Shown here in pieces: positions 25,382-36,445 of a DNA stretch of 64,000 nt (positions within the stretch are counted from its first letter, which is position 1; each line of letters starts with the position of its first letter). The position numbers and the translations under genes are program-made. The stretch spans positions 39,628,579-39,692,578 of the forward strand of contig OX246746.1 of assembly GCA_945910005.1 (NCBI GenBank), read 5' to 3'. Source of the DNA: Isoperla grammatica. Lineage: Eukaryota; Arthropoda; Insecta; Plecoptera; Perlodidae. The notes below the pieces were generated by a model, which saw only the letters and a list, made by a program, of their open reading frames with translations, did no database searches and had not been told where the DNA came from.

Positions 25382-25840
25382 AATCATCATCTTTAATTAT
25401 ATATTACAGCATACATTGTGCCAACAAACAAGTTTACAATAACAATCTGAGATGTTGTTGACAGTATAATACATATCGTACATTAAATGAAATAGAATCA
25501 ACAATTTGCATTATGATTTATGCCAACAAACAAATTAAAAATAATAATAATAAAAGTCGTAAAATGGTTACTAACCGGAGACTGACATGAATGCCTGAAC
25601 ACTTTTCCTTGGTCAGGTTTTTGAAGCGGATTGAATTTGTAACTTTTCGGAGTCCATTCCGTAATTGGCTAGCCAGATATCCACGAGCCTTGGGTGGTAT
25701 TGTGATGTAAAAGGATGAACTTGTCCATCTTTTACTATTTATTGGAATCCGTGGTTTATGTAAGCTCTGTTTGTCATTCTACTTGTGTGCAACACCTACT
25801 ATTGCCACAGCGTTTGTCAGCGTTTTCGTCATTATTTCAA
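24924..25840. other. Intergenic with a (TCATCG)n microsatellite
   Basis: No gene seen. Positions 25323-25382 are a TCATCG/TCGTCG hexamer/trimer microsatellite. AT-rich sequence otherwise. Confidence 0.6.
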
Positions 25841-26215
25841 TCGTGACTGCTAAGTCAGCAGAGGCCGAAGCGAGGCGAGTTTTGCGCCACGCGACGGACG
25901 GGAGTCTTACCGAAGGAGCCGAGCAAGATGGTTGTCCGGTAGGTTCGTGAGACAAGGAGGCCGTGGCCGCCGTGGAGGGCTGACCCCGCGAGGGAAGATG
26001 TGGTGGAACGGGGAAGCATGTCCTGGTGGCCAAGGCGAGGAATAAGGGTACGTGGGAGACGAGCGAAAGAGTACGATATGGACGTGGCAGAGGACGGAAG
26101 GATCTGAGGACGAAGACGCGGATACGGACAGGCGATTGGAGGACCAACGGGTTGACGGTGGCCAGCTGGAAATGCGGTTATGAAGTATGGAGCGCTGGCC
26201 CTCGTTAGATCAGAT
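25841..26215. other. GC-rich island of unknown nature
   Basis: A sharply GC-rich block in AT-rich surroundings. Frames on both strands are open for about 60-122 codons (25779-26147 minus is proline/serine-rich; plus frames are Arg/Gly-rich). Neither shows a recognisable domain. It could be a gene's 5' end, a degraded retroelement or foreign sequence. Confidence 0.4.
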
Positions 26216-26397
26216 GGAATGTGCCTATCAGGCTGATTATGACCAAAGTCAGGTTCGCCACGCTAAAGCCACGTATAGGATAAATGTAAGTAATAATAAA
26301 TATGGTTCCTCAAGATTCGAACCAAGGGTCTTGTGATTCAACATAACCTAGATTCCCTGTTCTTCTCAGTCTTGCCAAAGATCCCGCATGTGCGAGT

Positions 26398-26870
26398 TCA
26401 CGTATGTCGAAAGAGTGTTACGTCCCCAGTAAAACCTTGAGACAGCCGACCAGAACGTGGGTTCGAGTCCCGTACCAGGGTGGTAGGGACAAGGGTGGGT
26501 CGGCGCGTGTCCTCGCTACATGACAGTATTATATGTCTTTCAGGGTTTCTATTTGGCATATCGATTGTTATGGCTATCTCATCCTTTGCCTCACTATACC
26601 CCCACTGACACCCAATACGTGCTAGAAGTCTTCTAGTAGCACTGCGTGCTCTTGTCCAAATGGAACTGATGTCATTACTTCTTCCCCCCAGCTCTCCGTC
26701 CATGCTTCCTGACAAGTACTGGCAGCAGTCTTCAACCCTTGTTCCCTGCCAATCCGTTTCTTAACTACATCCTCTAAGGGAGCCTGTAACATGTAGATCT
26801 TCCGACCTAAATGGAGACGTCCATTTAGCGTGGTGTAGCCCTCACATCGAGACGTCCGTGTGTTCGGCAA
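26398..26870 (-). pseudogene. Unrecognised minus-strand coding remnant in two frames
   Basis: Two overlapping minus frames. 26622-26870 includes YTTLNGRLHLGRKIYMLQAP and VVKKRIGREQGLKTAASTCQ. 26398-26715 includes GCQWGYSEAKDEIAITIDMP. Composition looks protein-like, but no family is recognised. A B-box-like GGTTCGAGTCC (plus strand, about 26460) falls inside the second frame's end. Probably a decayed repeat; low confidence. Confidence 0.25.
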
Positions 26871-28326
26871 TCAAGATTGAACCTCCACCGTTTGCACCGC
26901 AACAAATTCGGTACCATCCGCACCGTAACTTTATCCTTTTCCTTGGGACATGCATATGAGGGGGCTAAATAGTGAGTAACTTTGTTTTATAAGGCAAATA
27001 CTGAGTTGCGCGCCGTATTATTCCTATACGCGCCATGCTACAGCCGCTCGCCAGTCCGCCTATGCTCGTGACGTCACGCCAAGCAATTGCAGGCCTGGAG
27101 AGCGAAGCGATATATCTAGACGGCCTTGCCACTGGCCATGTGGCCAACAAGTCAAATTCTACTCCAAATTCATCACTCTATCATAATATGTAGGTCTCCA
27201 AAATTCCGCAGGTATGTGTGTTCTGGTCTAAGTACCTTGCATGCACTATTGTCTCTCTCTGTAGGGCGCAGGGGTGCGCAGTATGTGAGTGCTTGGGGCT
27301 GAAGCACTCCTCTGATTGTAGGGAGGGGGTTCCACACCCCTCCAAGTAATATGGCAAAACCATTAGGTCTACAGCTAACAAAGTTTTGAACTATCTACAA
27401 TCACAAAAATGTTAGAAGATTTTGTTTGTTTTAAATTTAAATATACACAATCACAGTGAATAACGCAATTTATTAAGAATGTAAAACAAAATTATAATTA
27501 CAATCAAGGTACCGAAGCAGTAACGGCACATAATTTTGTACTTCATAACATTATTGAAATCGCAAAAGTGGGGTTACCTAATGATCTTAATATAGTAACA
27601 TATAGCCAGACCCAGTTGAAAGGGCCGTTTATAAATTACGTCACGCTTTTTCTTCTATTGGGGGGGGGGGGGGGGGGAGGGTGGTCGGTCGCCAAACGAG
27701 GAGAATACGTGTCCGGGGATGGGGGAGATGAAGAGGGGGTTACAAAGGTGAGACACAACACAATTATTAACCGAATTATAGAATATCATGTAATTTCAAT
27801 GTCATTACCTTAAAGGGGTTCTCACCCGCCACACCAAAAAAATATGTTTAACTCAGGCTAATTAGCTATGAAATTAGCGACTAAATAAAAAAAATCCAAG
27901 TTCACCGTAACCCGGGAAAATAATATCAACGTTAGTAATTTTCGAGCTAGGTCCCATCGGCGAAAATCTCCCATAAGAAATAGCATTGGGACGACCTGTA
28001 TGCCTTGGGACCTTGAAGGATTCTGCTCCAAAAAAAATGATGTAATACTGTTCGCTGCGTCTTGCTTTTCTGCGTATTTCGTATATTTTGGTTTTGTAAT
28101 CGGAGCTTCCGTTCAGGTAAAAAATGAAGATGTGTAAAGATGTGTAATCGGGTGCTGCATTTCGTTTTGAGCGTTGCTGTGCGCATCAGTACTTCAAGTC
28201 ACACGATACTCGGAGGAGGGGTAACGAGTGGAAGGAGGGGCAGGCAACGTGTGTAAGTCAGTCAGAGTCTGGGTGACGGGTTTGCTTTGCATCGTCTCGT
28301 AATCACTTTGCGTAGCATAATTCTCG
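26871..28326. other. Intergenic, poly(G) tract
   Basis: No supported gene. A G-run (about 18 G) lies at 27660-27677 just after CTTCTATT. The last 150 bases upstream of 28327 are moderately GC-rich and could hold a promoter, but no motif is decisive. Confidence 0.4.
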
Positions 28327-28512
28327 ATGGCTACTGCTGGGTACCAGTTTGAGCCCGAATATTCTGCAGACGAATTGGCAGAAATAGAGAAAGTCAAAGA
28401 GTCTATTGAAAGTATTAGCGATGGCGATAGGTACAAGACACACAGTTACACACCATACACGAGAATGCCCGCACATGGGAAAACTAAGCTTCACCCATAC
28501 TCCCACGAGTGA
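28327..28512 (+). CDS. Small acidic hypothetical protein or first exon
   Basis: A 61-codon frame beginning MATAGYQFEPEYSADELAEI, followed by an acidic, helix-prone stretch (KVKESIESISDGDR). A possible splice donor (GATAG/GTACAAG) lies at 28430/28431; otherwise the frame ends at a TGA at 28512. The N-terminus resembles, from memory, proteins that begin YQFEPEY before a P2X7-like zinc-binding tail. The diagnostic cysteines are not in this exon. The phase at the donor does not fit the RING exon downstream, so the two are not joined here. Confidence 0.35.
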   Translation: MATAGYQFEPEYSADELAEIEKVKESIESISDGDRYKTHSYTPYTRMPAHGKTKLHPYSHE

Positions 28513-28758
28513 GAGATATTTGATATTTGATATTTGATATTTATTGGCTTAAAGGCGTGCTACGTAGGGCTATTAAGCCCCTTTGAGTGTAGTTAACCTC
28601 TTCATTACAGATATTATACAGACACCATAAACATATAAACATGAAAATCCATTTTGTGATTAAATCACAGGTTATCAATGACAATGTGTTTTAGGATAGT
28701 ACGTGTAATTACTGTAGTAACGTTTGTTTATAAATCCTACAGCCACATGCAACACCCA
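28513..28758. other. Short spacer with GATATTT tandem repeat
   Basis: Four tandem GATATTT heptamers near 28517-28543, then unremarkable AT-rich sequence up to the SINE target site. Confidence 0.6.
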
Positions 28759-29042
28759 ATGATTGATTAATGGGGCTTAACGTCTCATATTTTTGCAACA
28801 ATGGCTAATCGAGACGATGATCGGGTGATAATGAAGATGAGAAAGATGATGATGAAGGAAAAAGCCACATCCGAATCAGATCCATTGTACGTCACGTGGG
28901 TCGTCAAAAGGGAGGGCAAGGCCAAGTGGGAAGAGAAATATTCAGTGGGACAGTGGGGGGGTAAGGGACAGGGTCTCCTTTTGTCGCCTGTTACGACTAG
29001 CAGAGTCATTCTGGGCCTATTCTACCCCGGGCCGAGACGGGT
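28759..29042 (+). mobile_element. SINE-like retroposon copy 4 (tail type II)
   Basis: Same head as copies 1-3 (GATTGATTAATGGGGCTTAA) but a different tail: GTCGCCTGTTACGACTAGCA followed by GGGCCTATTCTACCCCGGGC. Flanked by CATGCAACACCCA (28746-28758) and CATGCAGCACCCA (29043-29055), a 13-bp TSD with one mismatch. Confidence 0.85.
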
Positions 29043-29055
29043 CATGCAGCACCCA

Positions 29056-29494
29056 ACAAACAAACAAAACTTGTAATGTGAACTTAACTTGAGTGTGACA
29101 GGTTGAAATATTTGCAAACGTGCTACATTTTCTTCTAGTAATAAAAATCTAAACATTTAAATGTTGAAAAAGTGTGTTTTCTGCGGTGTGCGAGATAGAG
29201 CGCTGAGATAGATAGTCCACAGAATTTGGAAATGAAAGATCGTTTAAAATTTCCGCATGATTACGTTACTAAATTTATTAACGTGTCGTGCTTCATGCCC
29301 TGTCAGCTTATATGTTACGGAAATGAATTTAAGAAATAGAGAGCTAAAGAAATGCAAGAAAATAACTAGTTTACGTTCCTCTATTATATGTTGTGCTATT
29401 ACTACTTTAGTATTATTGTTGCAGAATATAAAATATTATTGTTTTACTTCAACTTGTACGCATACAATATTGCAATATTTGTCTTGTTTCAGAC
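29056..29494. other. Spacer or intron upstream of the RING exon
   Basis: AT-rich, no recognised gene. It ends with a good acceptor (TTGTCTTGTTTCAG at about 29492), so it may be an intron. Confidence 0.45.
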
Positions 29495-29827
29495 ATGGCG
29501 CCAGCGGTGCCAGACGTGTTAGAAGAACTAACCGAGTACAACCTGATGGGTAGCCCGAAATACTATGACTGGATGCTGAACACCTCAGCTAGGCACCTGG
29601 CAAGGTTCGAAATATGGGATCAGGAATATGTTGTGTACAGATCTTTTAAAAGAGAAACAGCACTTGAGGTGCCAGAGGAGGTGGCCACAGGGGACACATG
29701 CAGGAATTGCATGGTCAATAAACCTACACGCATGGTGGTTCCCTGTGGCCACCTGTGTCTTTGTGTATCCTGCGTTGAGTTCCTTGCAACTCATCGCAGG
29801 ATAGTAGGTATATGGCGTTCTGCCTAG
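29495..29827 (+). CDS. RING-finger exon (partial), adjacent to transposon copy A
   Basis: The frame starts MAPAVPDVLEELTEYNLM directly after a TTTCAG acceptor. It contains a half RING finger CRNCMVNKPTRMVVPCGHLC then LCVSC (C-x2-C, then C-x-H-x3-C-x2-C). The final C-x2-C pair is absent: the frame runs into ATHRR and a stop at 29827. A donor-like AG/GTATAT at about 29807 would let a following exon supply it. RING domains bind E2 enzymes in ubiquitin transfer, so a host E3 ligase-like gene is plausible. Transposon copy A begins only 30 bp downstream, and no completing exon was found beyond its right end. It may be a disrupted gene or a gene fragment. Confidence 0.6.
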   Translation: MAPAVPDVLEELTEYNLMGSPKYYDWMLNTSARHLARFEIWDQEYVVYRSFKRETALEVPEEVATGDTCRNCMVNKPTRMVVPCGHLCLCVSCVEFLATHRRIVGIWRSA

Positions 29828-31953
29828 ACTACCGCTAATTAGTTCTGGCGCCAGTGCCCATATAGCACACAAAATCTAATAGATATTCAGATATAGTACA
29901 GAAGATCCATGTTGTGTACACAATATCTAATAGATGTTTAGATATAGTACAGAAGATCCATGTTGTGTACACAATATCTAATAGATATTGCGATTAAATA
30001 CAGAATGTCAATGTATTTTCGACAACATTGCGCAAATGTTAATAACATGTTGCTCTGCAAATATTTATAAATTGTTAATTGTAGAATGTTTAATGGACAT
30101 TATATATTGTTATCACTTGAACATTTACAAGAAATTTAAAATGTCAGATTCATTGGCAAATAACTTTTAAGACATGCACAAATGTATTGTCGTCCGATAT
30201 TACCAAAGATTCCATGCGTGCTGTATAATATTATCGTTGAGATTCAAAACGATATTATATTACATACATACATTGCAATGCACACACGCGATCCCAATAT
30301 AATTACTGCGTGTGCGTTTGTTTGTTTTTGACTGTCAATAATCCCGGTCACAGAAATTCTGGATATCGAGCTGGAATTTGGCTCAGAGATAAGGTCGGAA
30401 TGCTCAGTCGAGTTAAGTATATTGTGATTTGTTTATGATTGCTATGGAGTTTTTGTTCTCTTGGCTGTGCATACGGCCCTTGAAACAGGGACAAAATATC
30501 AGCGGAAACAACGAAAACATTACTGAATTGGTTCTAATTTATACGATCGACATGCACGCTAGTAAAAAAAAGACAACAACGTGCGAAAAGCATGGACATA
30601 TATTATATAAATGGATAAATAAATAAATACAATAACGCATCCGAAGGCTCTACATTTTTTAAATTGGCGCGCAAAAAAATTGTATTGTTTCTATTTTATT
30701 CTATATTTTATTATTCTATGTAATTCTTTATTAGAAAAATGTATTTTTTTCTATTTATTTTATTTATTCATTAGAGATATTTCAAAATAAAACTCAAAAA
30801 TATTGTTTTTGTAGCAGAACAGAATTGGCAATGTGAGTAATTTGACTAATGACAATGTACGTGACTTCCGCTCTGCGCTGCGCGTCGGTGTCTGGTGTCA
30901 TGGCTGAGCACCTAACGTTGTGTGCATTTTTGTTTCCTAATTGCGGAGGCCGGTTGTTGACAATTGATTTGGCGATTTGACAATTCAACTCTTAAAATGT
31001 AAGTACACAATATTACCCAATATTATTATAGTCTTTCATAGTATATCATGTCTTCCATCAAAGGCTAGGCCATTGAGTTGGCTAGGCCTACCCAAAGATT
31101 GCATGCTTTCGATAGTGAGGTTATATTTATAGGCATCCTTAGGTCTAGGCCTAGACCCTAGCGTCTAGGCTAGGCCTAGACTAATTAAGTTGGACAGGAA
31201 TATGCCATGTATGCCCTCTTTTATATGGTGTAGATAGGCTGGGTCTAGGCTTACGCTTTTACAGAAAAATAGGACCAGCCTTTGCCGAAAGTGTAGACTC
31301 GTACATGCCTAGCGTAGGCATCATCTAGTAGGCCTAGGGCCCAGCGTATCATCTCATTTATAAAATATGTTAAAATCAAACTGAAATAACCTAAAGCTTT
31401 GGATTATCATTATTACCAGACGAATAGGCTACCTAGTCCACAGCCTAGGCCTACTTGATGGGCCTAAATATTTAAATTTTAACTGCGTGATGTTACAAAA
31501 TAATTAGGCCTAGGCCTGGCCCTGCCGTAACTTTTGAACATTTTCAAGTCAGTCCTCAAACCTAGTTTTAATAGGCCTAGACTAACACCATGAATATTGA
31601 ATGTTAGATCACAAATGTGTTTACGTAGCTCATTGCTAGGACTGATCGAGCTGAAGAAGCGGTTGAGGTGAGGCTCTTTTCGTAATATTTTATTCTCTGG
31701 CTGCGATTATTTAATAGTCTACCTCTTGTTCAGTGGTTTCTGGCTTATATTGTTGAACGATCTTTTTTTATCCAAAATGTATGACATTTTGTACCAAAAT
31801 AACTGTCATATAAAACGGTTTAAAACGTAGACAGCCAGTTTAAAACGAGAGCCGTAGTAGGCCTAGCTGCTAACATAACTTATATTGTTCCAGATTAATG
31901 GCAAGCTACTGCCTGCAGCTATAGGCTGTAAAGAAAGACACTCATTTACAAGC

Positions 31954-33231
31954 ATGCCACGCAAAACAAAACGTTTATTTGATGTTTCCGTTCGTCATCG
32001 ATGTAGAATACGAAAGAAACTTGTAGAGCAAATGCGAACTCAACTGACTAATGAGCACTTCCGATACGCCTGCAGATAGGCCTGCTACTCAAAGTTGTAG
32101 CGGGCCTGGTGTATCTTATTCCTCTGATAAGGATTCGCCTATGGACATTGTTGGCATTGCTGATAATATCATTAGCTCAGATTTAAAAGACAATTTAAAT
32201 TCTGATTCAAGTTTTAGTTCTTCCTCTCTTGATGAAAACATTAATAAGCCAAGTACAAGTATGCCTAGGCCTGTGGACTTAACCTCTGATTCCAGTATTG
32301 ACAATGATGAGTCGAAAGATTGCACTGAAACTAAAAAGCTAAGTGCAAACTTAGTTCTTTGGAGGCAATCATTTGGAGTTCCGTTAAATGCCTTTGGAGG
32401 ATTACTTAAAATTCTTAAGCAACACTCTTGCTTTAGTGAGCTTTCTAGTGATCCGAGAACTCATCTTCGAACGCCGCGTAGCACGTCTACACACACTGTT
32501 AATCCTGGGACTTATGTCCATATTGGTTTGGCTTCCGGGTTGGAGTTTACTATGCACACATATGAAGATTGTGTGGACTCTCTTAACTCAGTGCTTGAGC
32601 TTCATTTTAATGTTGACGGGTTGCCAATATCTAAAAACACATCAAGTGTATTGTGGCCTATTTTATGTCACATCAAAGGCTATCCAGATGCATCAGTATT
32701 TCCTGTCGGTATTTATTACCACAAACGTGAAAAACCTTATGACGCCAATGATTACCTCAAATTCTTTGTTGATGAGCTTACATCTTTGATCGATAATGGA
32801 TTTACATTTAAAAACATGTTATATGTGATTAAGTTAAGTGCAATAGTATGTGATGCACCTGCTAAGAGTTTTATTTGTAAAACTAAAGGTCACACAGGTT
32901 TCCATTCTTGTACAAAATGCACAGATGAGGGCGAACAAATAAATCATCGTACATGTTTTGTTGACTTGCATTGTAGACTTCGTACACATGACGATTTTGT
33001 AAACGAGGTAGATTACGATTACCATCGAGGAACTTCCATACTTGTTAATATTCCAGGCATTAATATGATCAAACAATTCCCATTGGACTACATGCACCTC
33101 ATTAACTTGGGTGTAATGCGGAAATTGATTCACGATTTGTGGTCCCGTGGTCATTCCCGGTATAAATTAACAGCTACTCAACTGGAAAATGCATCTAATC
33201 GTCACATACAACTAAAGAACAGTATCCCTAA
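31954..33231 (+). pseudogene. Transposase gene of copy A, 5' part (frameshifted and split)
   Basis: It corresponds to B positions 40439-41670. The start MPRKTKRLFDVSVRHRCRIR is the same. A 2-bp deletion near 32052 (AATGAGCAC where B has AATGATAGCAC) shifts the frame after about 33 codons. Downstream it keeps an 18-residue segment (beginning GLEFTMHTYEDC) that copy B lacks. At 33229-33231 (TAA) it is cut by the long-TIR element; the rest resumes at 51797. No functional transposase is expected. Confidence 0.9.
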
Positions 33232-33912
33232 TAGCCAGAGCGACAGTCGGCCCTAGCTCTTCATTTAAAGAAGTTACTGGCGTCGGAGAGGTAACTAGCT
33301 GAAATTTTCAGTTAATGTTCCTTACAGTACCACGGTACTCTGGTAGAAATGTTTCACAAAAAAGCATGTCGGAACACTGTCGAAAAAAATATTGAAGACG
33401 CAATTTTGTTTTTTTGAGATGTTTTTCTTTTCTTCGACTACTTCGGTCATAAGAAAGTCCTTGACCTAATTTTTATTTCTGAATGTGTATAAAGTGTATG
33501 TCTAACAATATAAGAAGAAAAACAACAGTAATATGAATTTCCATTTACGGTACATTAGAAAAATGGAGGAAAAACAGCAAAAAATCTCATTGCACGGTTT
33601 CAAACTCGATCAAAAGCTAACAAAAAAATCTAAAAAAATAATAAGTTGCACCATAAGATAGACAAACTCATTGGCTACGGAACTGTGTTTTCCAGTTTTC
33701 GTTTACGTAAACTTCGTAGCATAGATTTTCGCGTTGTTTGAAAGGCTGTATTATCCAGCGCGCTCGGGGCGGCTGCGCGCTTACGGCGCAGTATCGCACC
33801 TACAGCCAGTGTTATTGCAAGCGAATTTCGACCGCTTTGACCTACCATAGTCGTGAACAATCACAGTCACACATACGACCACATCCAAAGTATGTTTAGA
33901 GGGTGTCATCGG
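33232..33912 (+). repeat. Left long terminal inverted repeat
   Basis: Inverted match to 51125-51793. Landmarks are ACTGGCGTCGGAGAGGTAAC near the end, CATTGGCTAC near 33670, and AGTATGTTTAGAGGGTG near the inner limit. Confidence 0.85.
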
Positions 33913-34210
33913 TCTCCTTATCATTTATGGTTAATTTGCTTCATCCTCATTTATTTCCTAGGTAATTAGATTAAGATACATTGTTATATGCGATTGTATA
34001 TTATACTTATCAATGATAGTTATGTTTGTATTTCTAGACGTAATCGGAAATAAAGTTACCTACCTACCTACTCTCACATATTTACCTCCTTGATGTTTTC
34101 TATGTCGCGGTGAAATTGAGCGTATATTGCACTTTAAATTCAACAATGACTAATATACAGGCATATTACAGACAGGTTGATATTGAGTATAAAGATCTTA
34201 TACAAAATAA
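33913..34210. other. Interior of the long-TIR element, nothing recognised
   Basis: AT-rich; ends in a TACCTACCTACC microsatellite-like run near 34060 and unremarkable sequence up to the SINE site. Confidence 0.4.
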
Positions 34211-34223
34211 TAGTCGGACTTAA

Positions 34224-34587
34224 GGATTGATTAATGGGGCTTAACGTCTCATATTTTTGCAAAAATGGCTAATCGAGACGATGAGCGGGTGATAATGAAG
34301 ATGAGAAAGATGATGATGAAGAATAAAGCCACATCCGAATCGGATCCATTGTACGTCGCGTGGGTCGTCATACGGGAGTCCAGCAAGGGAGGGCAGGGCC
34401 AAGTGGGAGGAGAAATATTCAGTGGGACAGTGGAGGGAAAAGGGACAGGGTCTCCTTCCGTCACCTCTTACGACTAGCAGAGTCGCTCTGGGCCTATTCT
34501 ACCCCGGGCCGAGACGGGTCTCCTTTCGTCGCCTCTTACGACTAGCAGAGTCACTCTGGGCCTATTCTTCCCCGGGCCCAGACGGGC
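34224..34587 (+). mobile_element. SINE-like retroposon copy 5 (tail type II, tail duplicated)
   Basis: Flanked by a perfect 13-bp TSD TAGTCGGACTTAA (34211-34223 and 34588-34600). Same head as the other copies. The type II tail (ACCTCTTACGACTAGCAGAG, GGGCCTATTCTACCCCGGGC) is present twice in tandem, about 72 bp each. Confidence 0.88.
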
Positions 34588-34611
34588 TAGTCGGACTTAA
34601 AAATGATTTAG

Positions 34612-34810
34612 ATGACCCCCAGTGGTATAAGACGCGTGACTCTAATTCGGGAGATACCGGTTCGATACCGGCCCCTGGTAGTCCAGACAAGTTTTTCCGA
34701 TGTTTTCCTCAGTCACAAGGAAATGCTGCGACTGAGTTATACTATCAACCGTCGGATATTCCTCCCCAACTCTTTCAAACACCGCAATACCTTCACAAGT
34801 ACAGGTAATT
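34612..34810 (+). mobile_element. tRNA-derived SINE fragment
   Basis: CCCCAGTGGTATAAGACGCG looks like a tRNA D-arm region with an A box. ACCGGTTCGATACCGG is a T arm with a B box, about 35 bp later. The acceptor stem is poor, and a non-tRNA body (CAGTCACAAGGAAATGCTGC) follows. A tRNA-derived SINE is the best reading. Confidence 0.55.
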
Positions 34811-34844
34811 CATATAAAATATTATTTGAAACAAAATTATTATT

Positions 34845-36380
34845 ATTTTATTGAATGTATCACAATCATACAATCTCGGTCAAAACCGGCGTTAACATGT
34901 TATATGGACGTAATGTCAAGTATTTCCATGTGTCTACCTTATTTAACTTCACTAATTACATGTTACTAGTTTAAACAGTCATCAATCTCGGTCAAAGCCG
35001 GTGTTTACATGTTATACGGACAATACAGATGTAATGTCAAGTATTTCCATAAGGTACCTTGTTTAACTTCAGTCGTTACTGTCTTATTAGTACTTGTTCA
35101 TAGTATACACTGCATAATGATATTATGATCTTATTAGCGTGGCATTATTTTATTGTTCCAATACATACAAACTCGGTCAAAACCGGCATAAACATGTTGT
35201 ATGGACACACATGTCAAGTATTTCCATGCGTTAACCTTATTAAAATCTACTAAGAACTAATTAAATATATCATTGTCCATATTATTTTTCCAAACCAAAC
35301 TGTGGATGCTATTTACGGTCGTGACCGATTTGTACTCATCCCAGCATTCGCTCTCTGTACGGTGGAAACCACGAAAACCACCATCGGGATGGAGAACTTC
35401 TTGAAGTCTTCATTCTTCTTAGTTCAAAAAGTTTCGCACTATCCTACACGTGTTCAAAATTATTGCTTTTTGCATCTCGATGTATATGTTCGGTTGGAGA
35501 CCAATTAGTTTAATACTGTCATGGAGTTTACGTGGAACAATACCATTTGCTGATATAATTAACGGTACAATAGTTACATTATTCTGCTTCCACAACATTT
35601 TTATTTCAATAGATAACTCCTTATATCGGTTTATCTTTTCCCGCCAAGTTGTCTCTACATTGTGGCATAAAGGGACAGCAACATCAATTAAAATCGTTTC
35701 TTGTTTCTTCTTGACAATAAATATAATATCCGGTCTATTGTGATGTATGGTTTGGTCCGTTATAACTGCCCGGTCGTAATATAATTTGTAGTCTTTACTA
35801 TCTAATACCTTTTCAGGCTTGTATTTGTAATACGCAGTGGTTGTGTTTATAAGTTTATACTTTATGGCTAATTTTTTATGTATAATGTTTGCAACTTGGT
35901 TATGAAGATAATGCTATGAAGATAATGAAGATAATGATAATCTGTTTTACAAAGCATTTTGCACCCAGATACGATATGTTCAATTGTTTCGCCGTTCATA
36001 TTACATTTGCTACATTTATCATCCACTGTGACGTCTTTCATTATGTACTTTTTGTAATTGTTAGTCTTGATTACTTTATCTTGAATACCGATTATAAATC
36101 CCTCTGTTTCGCTGAAAATGTCCCCGGACGTTAACCATTTGTTCGATGCTACCCTATCGACGTATCTTTAAGAAGTTCTTTGTAATGTCTGCTATGTAAC
36201 GTCTTTTCTGATATTCTGACCTCCTTTGCTGTGTCAGAATTTAGTTTTTGAAGCAAGTTTAAATTTCCGTCATTTAAATTGAGGGGAGAAAGCGACTTGT
36301 CTGCCGATACTATAGCTCTATGAAGTTGCGAATGTGGGCATTTTGTATATAAGTACTTTCTTAGAATTTCAATTTGTTTA
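34845..36380 (-). pseudogene. RLE-type LINE 3' fragment, copy 1 (decayed)
   Basis: Minus-strand remnant homologous to the better-preserved copy at 36446-38072, including the endonuclease region and a 3' UTR. The UTR has three copies of a roughly 130-bp repeat with CTCGGTCAAAACCGGC and GTCAAGTATTTCCAT (about 34880, 34990, 35165). Coding frames are interrupted, for example by an expanded GAAGATAATG repeat at about 35905-35940. Confidence 0.75.
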
Positions 36381-36383
36381 TTA

Positions 36384-36445
<62 letters not shown>
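36381..36445. repeat. (ATT)n microsatellite, LINE tail
   Basis: About 20 ATT/TTA repeats. On the minus strand this is an (AAT)n run at the 3' end of RLE-LINE copy 2, so it is probably that element's tail. Confidence 0.85.

Noticed and set aside
26290..26475. Two B-box-like motifs (GGTTCGAATCT on the minus strand, GGTTCGAGTCC on the plus strand) suggesting tRNA genes
   Set aside because: No convincing A boxes or cloverleaf pairing; possibly SINE debris, too weak to list.
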